NCBI GenBank assembly: GCA_016125095.1
Contig: WGMK01000032.1
Span: 1 to 64,000 of the forward strand
Length of the DNA stretch: 64,000 bases
Origin: Candidatus Hydrogenedens sp.
GTDB lineage: Bacteria; Hydrogenedentota; Hydrogenedentia; Hydrogenedentales; JAEUWI01
Reading direction: 5' to 3'
Shown piece by piece: positions 39,001-47,660 of this stretch. The notes beneath the pieces were generated by a model. It saw only the letters and a list, made by a program, of their open reading frames with translations. It ran no database searches and was not told the DNA's origin. Position 1 is the first letter of the stretch. Each line of letters opens with the position of its first letter. The translations under genes and the position numbers were made by a program.

Positions 39001-40286
39001 AGGTCGCCGTCGCCGTCGTAGTCCCAGAAACCTGCGGGGCCCTGGCCCGCCGGAAATGCGACCGGGGTTTGCTGGATGATGCGGTAGGCCGCTTCCTGCA
39101 GGAAGAAGCGGTAGGTCTTGAGGCGGCTGTTCACGCTGAGAAAGATATCGCGGAGCCACTCGGCACCGGGCTTGGCGGCCTCGGGATTGCGGCGCACGCT
39201 GAGGGTGGCCTCCGCATAGGTGAGTCCGTCGATCTCGCGGTGGTCGTAGCGGGGTTCGCCGCCGCTACCGAGCGAGGAAAACCAGGCCGGCGCTTGCGCC
39301 GTGCCGACGTTGGGAATCCAATAGAGACCTTCGCTTGCGTTGTAAAAGAGGAAATCGAGCCGACCGTCCTCGTCCCAGTCGGCGATGTGGATATCACCCA
39401 GGTTGTACGAGAAGTCGCAGCCCTTCTCCTCGTTCGAGGTACGCTGCCGCAGCGGGCTGGCAGCATCGATGCCGGCCAGCAGCAGCTTGCTGGTGCCGAG
39501 GCGATCGGGCATCTGGCTGCTGAGCACGCGGATCTCGACCGGATCCTGCCACGCGGGAATGGTACGGGTGCCGGTGTTCTTCAGGAAGAACACGCGGTGG
39601 TAGGGGGGCGCGTCGCAGACAAAGTCCTCGGCGGTGTACAGGTCCAGATCGCCGTCGGCGTCGATATCGGCGAGCGAAAGCCAATAGCCGCCGAAGCGTC
39701 CCGGCTGCAGGCTGCTGGTGACGATACCGCGATAGGTGAACGAAGGGAGCGACGCGCCCGCGGCGGTGCCGTCGTTACTGAACCAGACGATGCGCTTGAT
39801 GAACTGCGGCGACTCCTCGGTTACGATGGCGAGGAGGTCTTCCAGGCCGTCGCCATTGAGGTCGCCGAACTCAATGCCCAGGTCGAAGCGCATGCCGGTG
39901 GGGAGCGGGGTGAGCTTCAAGTCCTTCGAGCCGCCAGGATAGAATGCGCTGCTGGAGCCGAGGTTGATCATCACCTGCGGTCCCGAGCCCGTACCGGGAA
40001 AGATGAAGTCGTCGTCTCCGTCGCGGTCGATGTCGACCACCGTCATTCCCGAGCGGCGATTGGTAGGGCCATACACGTAGCCTTCGCCGTAGGAAAGCTG
40101 GCCCCAGACCTCATGGCGCAAGTCCTCCACGCAATCCTCCTGCTTCGGTGCCGCGGACACGGGAAGCGCTTTGCGACCCTTCGGCTCAGTGGGCGGCGTA
40201 TCGCTGCGGAGAAATTCAGCTGCAGCGGGCAGGGTAAGCGATAGAACGGCGAGCAGCAGCGGGGTAAGGATTACGCGGTGAAACAT
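36075..40286 (-). CDS. Large secreted VCBS/FG-GAP protein with a legumain-like (clan CD) peptidase domain
   Basis: 1403 residues. A signal peptide (1-23) is followed by many FG-GAP/VCBS calcium-binding repeats (DIDRDGDDD, DLNGDGLED, DIDADGDLD and others, about 75-680), which form propellers in related proteins. A clan CD cysteine peptidase domain (about 830-1000) has His887 in LVDHG and Cys929 in DTCESGSF, 42 residues apart; legumain uses the same HG / CESGS pattern at similar spacing. Then come an Ig-like region, a pre-peptidase C-terminal domain (about 1140-1260) and a carboxypeptidase-regulatory-like domain (about 1275-1345). The tail has GCSCGPEG, a hydrophobic helix and Arg. Substrate unknown; surface processing of other secreted proteins is an inference. 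Confidence 0.85.
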   Translation of the reverse strand: MFHRVILTPLLLAVLSLTLPAAAEFLRSDTPPTEPKGRKALPVSAAPKQEDCVEDLRHEVWGQLSYGEGYVYGPTNRRSGMTVVDIDRDGDDDFIFPGTGSGPQVMINLGSSSAFYPGGSKDLKLTPLPTGMRFDLGIEFGDLNGDGLEDLLAIVTEESPQFIKRIVWFSNDGTAAGASLPSFTYRGIVTSSLQPGRFGGYWLSLADIDADGDLDLYTAEDFVCDAPPYHRVFFLKNTGTRTIPAWQDPVEIRVLSSQMPDRLGTSKLLLAGIDAASPLRQRTSNEEKGCDFSYNLGDIHIADWDEDGRLDFLFYNASEGLYWIPNVGTAQAPAWFSSLGSGGEPRYDHREIDGLTYAEATLSVRRNPEAAKPGAEWLRDIFLSVNSRLKTYRFFLQEAAYRIIQQTPVAFPAGQGPAGFWDYDGDGDLDLFRMGISGSRDTALLGFENVGTPYNPAWGSFTAFDSVPLREGIAANNWRNDLYQFADFDNSGLASFFVQGQDGRIALYGLQRGTPPVFTLSNSDYGKAVNPIHLNPQGRGIAIADFDQFEDGQSEILTAYTYTGGANIVLIDPFLQEVFDVPDLLPGPNGGTLDPDLIESLSTADTDLDGRPDLIVTVSNAVDFSTCQQIVYINEERDTWPWFDFVPECELSVPAATDNHYDRMPSFADIDADGDDDLFLAHAYPPTDVRNLRQYLRFYRNTGDTGLFYVRYRLITGQTRALTLDLTTGGGSQTQTVTPSYDVVLNSSGGSLLSGSRWQAGAKAPTVDVLDTTDLQSRFDFPGEVRAFVDVLPSTGVNESKAIIVVGDVQTGELYPAFSALGRIAYNVLVSEGLSKNSIRFYADSPQDGDGDGTPDVTAKPTLAGLRDSVTQWARGSNKLLVYLVDHGQRERFRINGSEFIESTDYAQMLGSLQSASPNTHVTTLIDTCESGSFIDNLKGSKRITMTSAGVGPIEGVALFDEFEYISFSLQFWTQIYNGRTYGQAFAEAKASMEAINPLQQPQIDDDGDGIANEGNDGLVANDLRPGASYAVRGPSVFIGSVAPNQTITTNSATLWLSEIVTPFPVEGAKAIIVPPNFERPTADNNDEQPVSALPSVLFTYNDVLDRWEAPFNEFTQGGLYQVQYFVKTGGEYYASPRIGFVDRLNRPDAWESDNTPQTSAWTPVNTVQGHNFHNANDEDWIRFAAPNGPATIAVLSPRPRCQAIVEIYSLDAALAGSATPLFSEAAAAPGEEVVFTPTFAEAGNYVMRIRNTDGNISGRDTSYLSLVAVGTGGILSTSLFVTVVDDETDVAVPGARVFFANSSAGATGNEGVTQVLVPDYGTYTVRVEKEGYATATQNVTVNNSIEEAVVRIGAGTTEGKDPNAGCSCGPEGSRGSRTGDALVIALVFAALTFSRGRETTTR

Positions 40287-40368
40287 CTGGACCCCGCATA
40301 GTATCTCGGTTGACCGTGCAGCCCCAGGCTGAACCGGATAAATCGGTCAAACTATACCACGGGCACGG

Positions 40369-42315
40369 TTACGCGTAGCAGCGTATCTCGTACACGCGGG
40401 CTTCGTCGGCTCCGTTCGTGGCAGTAACGGTCAGTCGGATAGCGGCGGCGTTGACCGTGTCGAACCGGTGCCGGCGCAGGCGCTGGAAGTTCCCGGTTAT
40501 CTTGGCCAATGGCTGCCAATCCGAATCTCCGGAGCGTTGGTATTCGATGCCGTAATCTGCCACGGTCTCGGGTTGCGGACCGGCAACGACGCGTTTGCGC
40601 ACACCGGCGTTCTCGGATAGCGTGAGTTCGCGCTGAAAGCCGGAGTCGAAGGTGATCTGAATTTCCGAAATGCGCTGCGGCGTATCCCAGCGGAGTTCGA
40701 GCCAGGCGGGGCCGGGGTCCATGGGGCCGCCCCAGCGGTGCCGCCAGTTGCCAGGAATGTCCCGGGTTTCGCCGTCGAGCACATGTTCCGGCGCGCTGCC
40801 CTCGACCGATGCGGACGCCGTGGCCTTGGCGCTGCGGGCGAGGTCGGCGGGGTCGTCGTTCTTGCGGTCGCGGATGGTCTGGTCGTCGCGCAGCAGCATC
40901 TGCTGCAGGGCGGCGATACGGGTGTTGTCCTCGGCGAGCGCAGCCGGCAACATCTTTTCGCGCGCGCAATAGGCGGCGGCTGTGCCTACGGCTTGGCCCA
41001 TCACCGCACAGGTGGCCATCACGCGCGTGGAGGTGAAGGCGACGTGCGAGGCGCTGATGTTGCGGCCGGCCATGAACAGGTTGCCGATGTTGCGCGAGAA
41101 CAGCGCGCGCAAGGGGATGTTGTAGACATCATCGATCTTCACCTGCCGGGCGGGGCGCTCTTGCGGCGCGTCGAAACCGCCGGGCGGGTGATCGTCGAAG
41201 GGCCATCCGCCGATGGCGACGGCGTCCTGAAAGTCGAAGGCCTCGCCCTGCAGGTCGCGCTGCGTCAGGATGATGGGGCCTTCCAGCCTGCGGCTCGATC
41301 GCTTGCCTGGAATCATGCCGATCCAGTCCATGCCCCAGTTCGCGCTGTCGGGGTGCTCGCCGGAGTTCTTCACGTAGTCCCACACGCCTAGCACGATGGA
41401 TAGCAGCTCCTTACGGATCATCTCGTTGTCGGCGATGGCATCGTGCTGGCCGCCCCATTCGATCCACCAATAGCCGTATTCCCAGGACCCCGTGCCGCGG
41501 AACTCCAGTTGATCCTTGGTCACCTTGCGCGCCCAGGAAGGCGGCACGAAGGGAATGGGCTTGCCGTAGTCCTTCGAGGTGAACAGGATGCTGCTGCCGA
41601 GGGTTTCCGGTCCGGCGGTTTCCGGGGCGAGCGGCTCGCCGAATTCCGCGCGCGCTTCATGGCCCGTGCGGTGGGCCGCGCCGGCCTCGAGGCCCAGGCG
41701 GCAGTCGCCCGTGCAATCCGCGTACTGCGATGCGGCGACGTGGTAGAAGTGCTCGGTCTTGTCGGAACGCGCCCAGACGGACTGTAGGACGCCGCCGGAG
41801 ATCTCCGCCCGGAAGACCGAGGTATCGAGCAGCAGCGTGATGTTCGGCTCGGAGACGACCTTGTCGTAGAGCAGGAGATCCCAGAGTTCCCAGGCGCTGT
41901 GGGGATTGCGTGCGGCGTTCTCCAACCGGAGTTCTTCGATGATCCCGCCCTCGCGCCAGCCGGGGCGTCCGCCATGCTCGTTGGCGCCCACGATGTGCAT
42001 GCGCACTTCGCTGCTGGCATTGCCACCCAGCCGCGAGCGATCCTGCGCCAGCACCACCTTCGCGCCATTACGCGCTGCGGCCAGCGCTGCGCACACTCCC
42101 GCCATGCCGCCGCCCGCCACCAGAAAATCGCAGGATAGCTCCACCACCGCCATGTGCGCTTCGGAGGACGGGTGCCAAGGCGCGGCGGTGGCTGGGGCGG
42201 CGGGGCTTGCACCCGTGGCCACACCCGTACCTGCCGCGTCTGCACTCACCACCACCGAGTAGATACTCCCGGCGGCGACACCGCTTAAGAACCCACGCCT
42301 GCCAAATCGGTCCAT
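40369..42315 (-). CDS. Tat-exported FAD-dependent oxidoreductase with discoidin-like C-terminal domain
   Basis: 648 residues. A Tat signal (RRGFLSG) at the N-terminus is followed by an FAD-binding Rossmann motif VAGGGMAGVCAALAAARNG, then the GGNASSEVRMH and NIGNLFMAGRNISASHVAF segments that mark the FAD_oxidored group common in Planctomycetes and relatives. The last about 150 residues look like an F5/8 (discoidin) carbohydrate-binding domain (HRWGGPMDPGPAWLELRW). Substrates of this group are mostly unknown; polysaccharide-derived sugars fit the added binding domain. I chose the ATG at 42315 because GGAGG lies 9 nt before it and it gives a proper Tat signal. Confidence 0.85.
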   Translation of the reverse strand: MDRFGRRGFLSGVAAGSIYSVVVSADAAGTGVATGASPAAPATAAPWHPSSEAHMAVVELSCDFLVAGGGMAGVCAALAAARNGAKVVLAQDRSRLGGNASSEVRMHIVGANEHGGRPGWREGGIIEELRLENAARNPHSAWELWDLLLYDKVVSEPNITLLLDTSVFRAEISGGVLQSVWARSDKTEHFYHVAASQYADCTGDCRLGLEAGAAHRTGHEARAEFGEPLAPETAGPETLGSSILFTSKDYGKPIPFVPPSWARKVTKDQLEFRGTGSWEYGYWWIEWGGQHDAIADNEMIRKELLSIVLGVWDYVKNSGEHPDSANWGMDWIGMIPGKRSSRRLEGPIILTQRDLQGEAFDFQDAVAIGGWPFDDHPPGGFDAPQERPARQVKIDDVYNIPLRALFSRNIGNLFMAGRNISASHVAFTSTRVMATCAVMGQAVGTAAAYCAREKMLPAALAEDNTRIAALQQMLLRDDQTIRDRKNDDPADLARSAKATASASVEGSAPEHVLDGETRDIPGNWRHRWGGPMDPGPAWLELRWDTPQRISEIQITFDSGFQRELTLSENAGVRKRVVAGPQPETVADYGIEYQRSGDSDWQPLAKITGNFQRLRRHRFDTVNAAAIRLTVTATNGADEARVYEIRCYA

Positions 42316-42388
42316 GCGAATCATCCTCCCGAGTAGGTCTCCAAGGTAACACAATCGTGAAGGTGACGCGAAGATGATAAAAGTGCGA

Positions 42389-42417
42389 TTGACAGAACCG
42401 CGATAGACTGTTAGGAT
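42389..42417 (+). promoter_or_regulatory. Sigma70-type promoter of the TolB-like gene
   Basis: Perfect -35 box TTGACA (42389-42394), 17-bp spacer and -10-like TAGGAT (42412-42417). It lies about 70 bp before the start codon. Confidence 0.6.
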
Positions 42418-42483
42418 TTCCTAGTACGACGGGGAAGAACAGTGGTGGCTCGCGACGAGGGATGCGAGCTGGAGGCTATATCC

Positions 42484-44604
42484 ATGCAATCATTATTGGC
42501 AGTAGGTTCGCGTATCTCTCAATTCTTAGTGGCTGCGGCGCTTATTCTTCTGGCGGGCGGCGCATCTGGGGAAATGGTCGATGTCCAATTGGGCGGCCCT
42601 TTGCCCGAGACTGGCGGGGTTGCCAAGTTCAATGTTTCGCCGGACGGCGCTTATGCACTTTTCCAGTCCGACCTCGATACACCGGGAATATTGGAGCTTT
42701 ACAGCGTGGCCAGCACGGGCGGAGAGCCGGTGAAACTGAATCACGCCCTGCAACCCTCAGCCTCGCTCGTTTCAGGCACAACCATCAGCCCGGACAGTTC
42801 ACATGTGATCTACTCGGTCCGAGCTCCTGCAACGGAAGAGAGCGGCGGAATACCGTACGAGTTTTACGTTGTGCCAATCACAGGTGGGACGCCCTATCGA
42901 TTCTATCCGGGTTGGTTGGATAGCCAATACATAACTTACAGCTCCTTCAGTCCAGACAGTCAGACCATCATATTCACGGGGCGCCATCCCGACTCAGGCG
43001 GCCTGGATCATTTTCGGGGCGGGGATATCGATATTTATACCGTGCCGGTATCGGGCGGGACACCGACACCATTGGGCGTGGAGATGCCTGAGGGCCAGAC
43101 GACACTCGCCGGTTTCGAAATAACGCCCGATGGCAGCCGTCTGATAGGTGTTGGGTCAGATTTAACGGGCACGACTTATTTTAGTCTGTATACCGTTTCG
43201 ATGACCACGGGTGCGATTACGATATTGGTTGAGGGAGAAATCTTTGGCTATCGGCTCAACGATGATGCAAGCCGCATCGTGTATCTGGCTACTTCAGACG
43301 CCGATCCCCCGGTAGCAGACTTGTACAGCATCCCGATTTCCGCGGGAGCGCCGACGTTACTGAGTACGGAGCGGGTCGCCGGCCAGACGATTCAGGAAAG
43401 TTTCGAGATTACCGGCGATGGTGCGCGCGTGGTCTATGCGTGCCGTGCCGGCCGAGGTCCACGTACGTTGTTTTCCTCGCCGATTGACGGGGGCGGAGCG
43501 GTCGCACTGACACCGGAACCGTCGGAAGACTTTACTGGCGTGCGTGCTTACGCGGTACGCTCCGATGGCGCGTTTGTCTATCTGGTTACCGAGGCCCCGC
43601 GGGAACTGTACAAGGTACCCGTGACCGGAGGTGCCGACTGGGAGACGATAGCCCCCATCGATACGGGTGACCCGCCTGCGACCATCAACGCGGTTCCGGG
43701 CAGCGACGAAGTGGTATTCACGGCGCATGACGGTACGAACGGCTATGTAGGCGCATTGGACACCGTCGTTGGCGGCCCTCGGGTACTCAGCGTGGTGCCT
43801 AACGACGAAACAAACCTGGTGCCCGTCATGCTGCAAGTCAGTCCCGATGGCGGTGCTGTGACGTTTGGCCTGTTTCCGTTGTTTGGCGAGGGCCTGGTGC
43901 CGTGGTCGATGCATTACGCGCGTATCGATGGTTCGGTGCCCGGCAGGCGGCTGGCATATTTACAAGATGACGCGTACTTCGGATCCGAGTTTCAGTACGG
44001 TTATTCGAGCGATCACATCATTTACATGGGCAAGGAGACCCCCGAAACTCCCACCATGCTCTGGGCTTCCTATGATCCGGAGACGATACCAATGGGCGAG
44101 GGCGAAGGGGCGGCGGACTATTCCGAAAGTGCTGGGGCGACCCTTGCGGTATTTGCCAATGGGGACGGCGACGGGGACGGCTCGCTTACGTTGGAGGAAT
44201 ATTTGGCCGGGGTACCCGGCGCTGAATTCGCTGGCTTCGATGTGCTTGACGTCAATGGCGACGGCTTGGTGACACCGGCGGAACTGATTAGTCTCATTCC
44301 GGCCGGCGCACCGGTGCACAGTGCCGATGCAAATGCGGATATGACACTCGATTTGCCGGAGCTGCTGCGCGTCATTCAACTCTACAATGCATCGGGATTC
44401 GGGTGTGACCCTGAGTTCGAAGACGATGGCTTTCAACTCGGCGGTACCGACCATTCATGCTTGCGTCACGCCTCCGACTACGCAGATCCCGCGTGGCACA
44501 TCAGTTTGGGTGAACTGCTTCGCGTCGTCCAATTCTTCAATATTGGCGGATACGAAAGCTGCGAATCTCCCGAGGATGGGTTTTGCGCATCGGCCCGAGG
44601 CTGA
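42484..44604 (+). CDS. Secreted TolB-like propeller protein with EF-hand and duplicated ELLRVIQ module
   Basis: 706 residues. A signal peptide (about 1-30) precedes WD40-like TolB beta-propeller blades, each with a SPDG / TPDG-type turn (about 35-520). The C-terminal part has two clear EF-hand or dockerin-like loops (GDGDGDGSLTLEEY, DVNGDGLVTPAEL). A duplicated unit then carries DANADMTLDLPELLRVIQLYN and the shorter ISLGELLRVVQFFN, each followed by a Cys-containing EDG segment. This module ends the protein, in place of the Cys/TM/Arg tail of its neighbours. GGAGG (42471-42475) sits 8 nt before the ATG at 42484. Function unknown; probably a secreted binding protein. Confidence 0.8.
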   Translation: MQSLLAVGSRISQFLVAAALILLAGGASGEMVDVQLGGPLPETGGVAKFNVSPDGAYALFQSDLDTPGILELYSVASTGGEPVKLNHALQPSASLVSGTTISPDSSHVIYSVRAPATEESGGIPYEFYVVPITGGTPYRFYPGWLDSQYITYSSFSPDSQTIIFTGRHPDSGGLDHFRGGDIDIYTVPVSGGTPTPLGVEMPEGQTTLAGFEITPDGSRLIGVGSDLTGTTYFSLYTVSMTTGAITILVEGEIFGYRLNDDASRIVYLATSDADPPVADLYSIPISAGAPTLLSTERVAGQTIQESFEITGDGARVVYACRAGRGPRTLFSSPIDGGGAVALTPEPSEDFTGVRAYAVRSDGAFVYLVTEAPRELYKVPVTGGADWETIAPIDTGDPPATINAVPGSDEVVFTAHDGTNGYVGALDTVVGGPRVLSVVPNDETNLVPVMLQVSPDGGAVTFGLFPLFGEGLVPWSMHYARIDGSVPGRRLAYLQDDAYFGSEFQYGYSSDHIIYMGKETPETPTMLWASYDPETIPMGEGEGAADYSESAGATLAVFANGDGDGDGSLTLEEYLAGVPGAEFAGFDVLDVNGDGLVTPAELISLIPAGAPVHSADANADMTLDLPELLRVIQLYNASGFGCDPEFEDDGFQLGGTDHSCLRHASDYADPAWHISLGELLRVVQFFNIGGYESCESPEDGFCASARG

Positions 44605-44693
44605 CGTACCGAGTCGTATTGCGCGCCACTTCGGTTGCCTGATCGCGGCGGCATGCGATAGACTACGCGCCTATCCTTTCAAGGAGGTGCATC

Positions 44694-45689
44694 ATGGGGT
44701 CGAACGGCCAGAAACGGGCATTGATTACGGGTATCACCGGGCAAGACGGCTCGTATCTTTGCGAATTGCTGCTGGAAAAAGGCTACGAGGTCCACGGGGT
44801 CGTGCGCCGTTCCAGCTCGGAAAACTTTGAACGCATTAACAGCTTCAAGGATCGGATCAACCTGGTGCAGGGCGACCTGACGGACCAGGGTTCGATGATT
44901 GAAGCGGTGTCGCAAACGAAGCCGCACGAGGTGTACAACCTCGCGGCGCAGTCCTTCGTTCCGACTTCGTGGAACCAGCCGATTCTTACCGGGCAGGTGA
45001 CTGCGCTGGGCGTGACCAAGCTGCTCGAGGCGGTGCGTCTGGTGGACAAGTCGATCCGCTTTTATCAGGCGTCTTCAAGCGAGATGTTCGGGCACGTGCG
45101 CGAGACGCCGCAGCGCGAGACAACACCGTTCTACCCGCGCAGTCCCTACGGCGTGGCGAAGGTCTACGGTCACTGGATTACCGTGAACTACCGCGAGAGC
45201 TACGACATGTTCGCGTGCTCCGGCATCTTGTTCAACCACGAATCGCCGCGTCGCGGACTGGAATTCGTGACGCGCAAGGTAACGAATGCAGTGGCGCGCA
45301 TCAAGTGCGGCCTGCAGGACGAACTCCGCCTGGGCAACCTGGAGGCGAAGCGCGACTGGGGATTCGCGGGCGACTACGTGCGCGCGATGTGGCTGATGCT
45401 ACAGCACGACAAGCCGAGCGATTACGTGGTGTCGACCGACGAGACGCACAGCGTGCGCGAGCTGGTCGAAATCGCGTTCGAGCACGCGGGTCTCGATTGG
45501 CACGACCATGTCGTCGAGGATCCCAAGTTCTTCCGTCCGGCCGAAGTACACTTGCTGCTGGGCGACAGCTCGCGCGCCCGGGCCGATCTGGGCTGGGAGC
45601 CGCAGGTGACGTTCCGGGGTCTGGTCGAGATGATGGTGGACGCCGATCTCGCGCGCGTCAAGGCGGAACTCGCGAACCAGCCGGTATGA
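44694..45689 (+). CDS. gmd: GDP-mannose 4,6-dehydratase
   Basis: 331 residues. It converts GDP-D-mannose to GDP-4-keto-6-deoxy-D-mannose. The SDR-type Rossmann loop GITGQDGSYL, the RRSSSENFERI segment, SSSEMFG and the YGVAK catalytic Tyr/Lys motif are present, as is GRPAEV-like FFRPAEVHLLLGD. A strong Shine-Dalgarno AAGGAGGTG precedes the ATG. The stop overlaps the start of rmd (ATGA), so the two are coupled. Confidence 0.96.
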   Translation: MGSNGQKRALITGITGQDGSYLCELLLEKGYEVHGVVRRSSSENFERINSFKDRINLVQGDLTDQGSMIEAVSQTKPHEVYNLAAQSFVPTSWNQPILTGQVTALGVTKLLEAVRLVDKSIRFYQASSSEMFGHVRETPQRETTPFYPRSPYGVAKVYGHWITVNYRESYDMFACSGILFNHESPRRGLEFVTRKVTNAVARIKCGLQDELRLGNLEAKRDWGFAGDYVRAMWLMLQHDKPSDYVVSTDETHSVRELVEIAFEHAGLDWHDHVVEDPKFFRPAEVHLLLGDSSRARADLGWEPQVTFRGLVEMMVDADLARVKAELANQPV

Positions 45690-46627
45690 GCTACCGCGCC
45701 CTCGTAACCGGTGCCGCCGGCTTTGTGGGGCGCCGCCTCGCCCGGCATCTGCGCGAGCGCGGCTGGGAAGTTGTGGGGGCCGATCGCGGCGAGGGCGACT
45801 ATTTCGATTGCGATATCACGCGGCCCGAGCGGGTGAAGGCGCTGCTGGGATCGGCGGGTACGCTCACGCATGTTTTCCACCTCGCAGCGCAGACCTTCGT
45901 GCCCGACAGCATCCGCACCCCGGCGGCATCGTTCAACGTAAATGTAAACGGGACCATCAACCTGCTGCATGGGCTCCGGGAAGTGAAATCGCCCGCGCGG
46001 TTCCTGTTCGTGGCGAGCGGCGAGGTGTACGGTCCGCCGCGTTATCTGCCGATCGACGAAGAGCATGCCCTCGAGCCGCGCAATCCCTATGCGATTTCGA
46101 AATGCGCGGCGGATCATTACTGCCGGTATTATGCGGCGGCCACGGGTATGCCAGTAATCGTCGTGCGTCCGTTCAATCATACCGGCGGGGGGCAATCCCC
46201 GGATTTCGTGCTGCCGTCCTTCGCGCGCCAGGTGGCGGCGATCGAGGCGGGCCTGGCAGAGCCGGTTATCCGGGTGGGCAACCTGAATGCGCGCCGCGAT
46301 TTTTCGCATGTGGACGACGTGGTGCGGGCCTATCGGATGTTGGCCGAATCGGGCGTGCCGGGCGAAGCGTATAACGTGTGCTCGGGGCAGGCGCGCCGTG
46401 TGGGCGATGCGCTCGACTACCTGGTGGAGCGCGCGCACGAAGAGGTGCGCATCGAGCCGGACCCCGCGCGCATGCGCCCGGTCGATGTGCCGGAAGTGGC
46501 GGGCTCGCACGAGAAGCTCTCGGCAGTCACGGGCTGGCAGGCGGAGCACACCTTCGAGAGCGTGCTTGATGAGTTGCTCGACTACTGGCGCGGCAAAGTG
46601 CGCGAAGACGCGGAGTCATTCCGGTGA
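45686..46627 (+). CDS. rmd: GDP-6-deoxy-D-mannose (GDP-D-rhamnose) reductase Rmd
   Basis: 313 residues. Extended SDR that reduces GDP-4-keto-6-deoxy-D-mannose to GDP-D-rhamnose. The Rossmann loop is GAAGFVGRRL, the active-site motif YAISK, and the segments SGEVYG, RPFNHTGGGQ, NVCSGQ, DPARMRPVD and GSHEKL match the Pseudomonas Rmd sequence as I remember it. The fucose branch would instead need the epimerase/reductase Fcl, whose motifs are not seen. Coupled to gmd upstream and, through a GTGA overlap, to rfaE2 downstream. Confidence 0.88.
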   Translation: MSYRALVTGAAGFVGRRLARHLRERGWEVVGADRGEGDYFDCDITRPERVKALLGSAGTLTHVFHLAAQTFVPDSIRTPAASFNVNVNGTINLLHGLREVKSPARFLFVASGEVYGPPRYLPIDEEHALEPRNPYAISKCAADHYCRYYAAATGMPVIVVRPFNHTGGGQSPDFVLPSFARQVAAIEAGLAEPVIRVGNLNARRDFSHVDDVVRAYRMLAESGVPGEAYNVCSGQARRVGDALDYLVERAHEEVRIEPDPARMRPVDVPEVAGSHEKLSAVTGWQAEHTFESVLDELLDYWRGKVREDAESFR

Positions 46628-47121
46628 GCAGCGCACTCCCGGCGTCCGAGAAGCAGCGTTCGCTCGACGAACTGGCCGATCTCGCGCAGTCTTACCGCCG
46701 GCAGGGCAAGACGCTCGTATGGACCAACGGCTGCTTCGAGATTCTACACGCCGGGCACATCGAGTTCTTTATCAAGGCGGCGCGTCTGGCCGACGTGTTC
46801 ATCGTAGGGGTCAACAGCGACGCTTCGGTGGAGAAGCTCAAGGGCGAAGGGCGTCCGCTGACGACACTCGCAGAGCGCATGCATGTATTGGCCGCCGTCG
46901 AGTGCGTCGATTACCTGACCGTGTTCGATGCGCCCAACTGCGCCACATGGCTCGAACGGCTTCAGCCCGAGGTTTACGCGAAAGGCCTGCACCATCTGCA
47001 CGGCGGGATCGATCCGGAAGAGCGCGCCATCGTCGAGCGCTCCGGCGGCTGCATCGCGCTGATTGCCGGCGACCCCGCCAAGTCTACCGCCAACATCGTG
47101 TCAAAAATTCGCGGAGGCTGA
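46624..47121 (+). CDS. rfaE2: D-glycero-beta-D-manno-heptose 1-phosphate adenylyltransferase
   Basis: 165 residues. Stand-alone adenylyltransferase corresponding to the C-terminal domain of HldE; it makes ADP-heptose for lipopolysaccharide core. The nucleotidyltransferase motif appears as TNGCFEILHAGHI, then GVNSDASVEKLKGEGRP, LAAVECVD, YAKG and a C-terminal STANIVSKI. The kinase half (HldE N-terminal domain) is not in the window, so a separate gene should lie elsewhere. The start is GTG overlapping the rmd stop by 4 bp. Confidence 0.93.
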   Translation: MSSALPASEKQRSLDELADLAQSYRRQGKTLVWTNGCFEILHAGHIEFFIKAARLADVFIVGVNSDASVEKLKGEGRPLTTLAERMHVLAAVECVDYLTVFDAPNCATWLERLQPEVYAKGLHHLHGGIDPEERAIVERSGGCIALIAGDPAKSTANIVSKIRGG

Positions 47122-47138
47122 GCACCGGAAACGGGACC

Positions 47139-47660
47139 ATGAAGGGTGTTCCGGTCTACATCGCGCTATTGCGCGCCGTGAACGTCGGGGGCACGGGCAA
47201 ATTGCCGATGGCGGAACTAAAGCGCCTGTGCACGGGGTGCGGGTTTGCGAAGGTGCGCACCTATATCGCCAGTGGCAATGTTGTGTTCGAGTCGGCCCTG
47301 GCGCGGTCGGAGGTGAAGCAGCGCTTGGAGGCCGCGCTGGCCGACTTCGCGGGCAGGCCTGTGGGCGTACTGCTGCGCACAGCCAAGGAACTTGCCGCCG
47401 TGCTTGCGGCGAACCCCTTTCCCGACGCACAACCCAGCCGTACGGTTACCATCTTTCTGGACGACCCGGCGCCCAAGCGCTCGATCGAGGAAGCGAAGGG
47501 GCGTCGCACCGAAGAGTTTGTGCTGGGCAAACGCGAGATATACGTGCACTACCGCGACGGCATGGGGCAGTCCAAGCTCGTCATTCCGGCTGCCCGGCAG
47601 GGAACCGCGCGGAACATGAACACCATTGCGAAACTCGTTGCCATGGCGACAGAGCACTGA
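47139..47660 (+). CDS. DUF1697 family protein
   Basis: 173 residues. The N-terminus YIALLRAVNVGGTGKLPMAEL and the following YIASGNVVFES are the hallmark of the widespread DUF1697 family, whose function is unknown. No catalytic motif can be named. It begins 17 bp after rfaE2 with GGAAACGGGACC before the ATG, so it is probably carried on the gmd-rmd-rfaE2 transcript although its role there is not evident. Confidence 0.9.
   Translation: MKGVPVYIALLRAVNVGGTGKLPMAELKRLCTGCGFAKVRTYIASGNVVFESALARSEVKQRLEAALADFAGRPVGVLLRTAKELAAVLAANPFPDAQPSRTVTIFLDDPAPKRSIEEAKGRRTEEFVLGKREIYVHYRDGMGQSKLVIPAARQGTARNMNTIAKLVAMATEH

Noticed and set aside
36003..40244. 1413-codon open frame on the plus strand
   Set aside because: It is the antisense shadow of the 1403-residue VCBS/peptidase gene. 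The minus-strand protein has a signal peptide, clear domains and catalytic residues; the plus-strand translation has none.
44969..45685. N-terminal extension of the rmd frame
   Set aside because: It overlaps gmd out of frame. The ATGA junction at 45686 and the Rossmann motif fix the real start.
46287..47138. Upstream part of a long frame that ends with DUF1697
   Set aside because: The first 284 codons overlap rmd and rfaE2 in another frame and are Arg-rich shadow; only the part from 47139 is the real gene.
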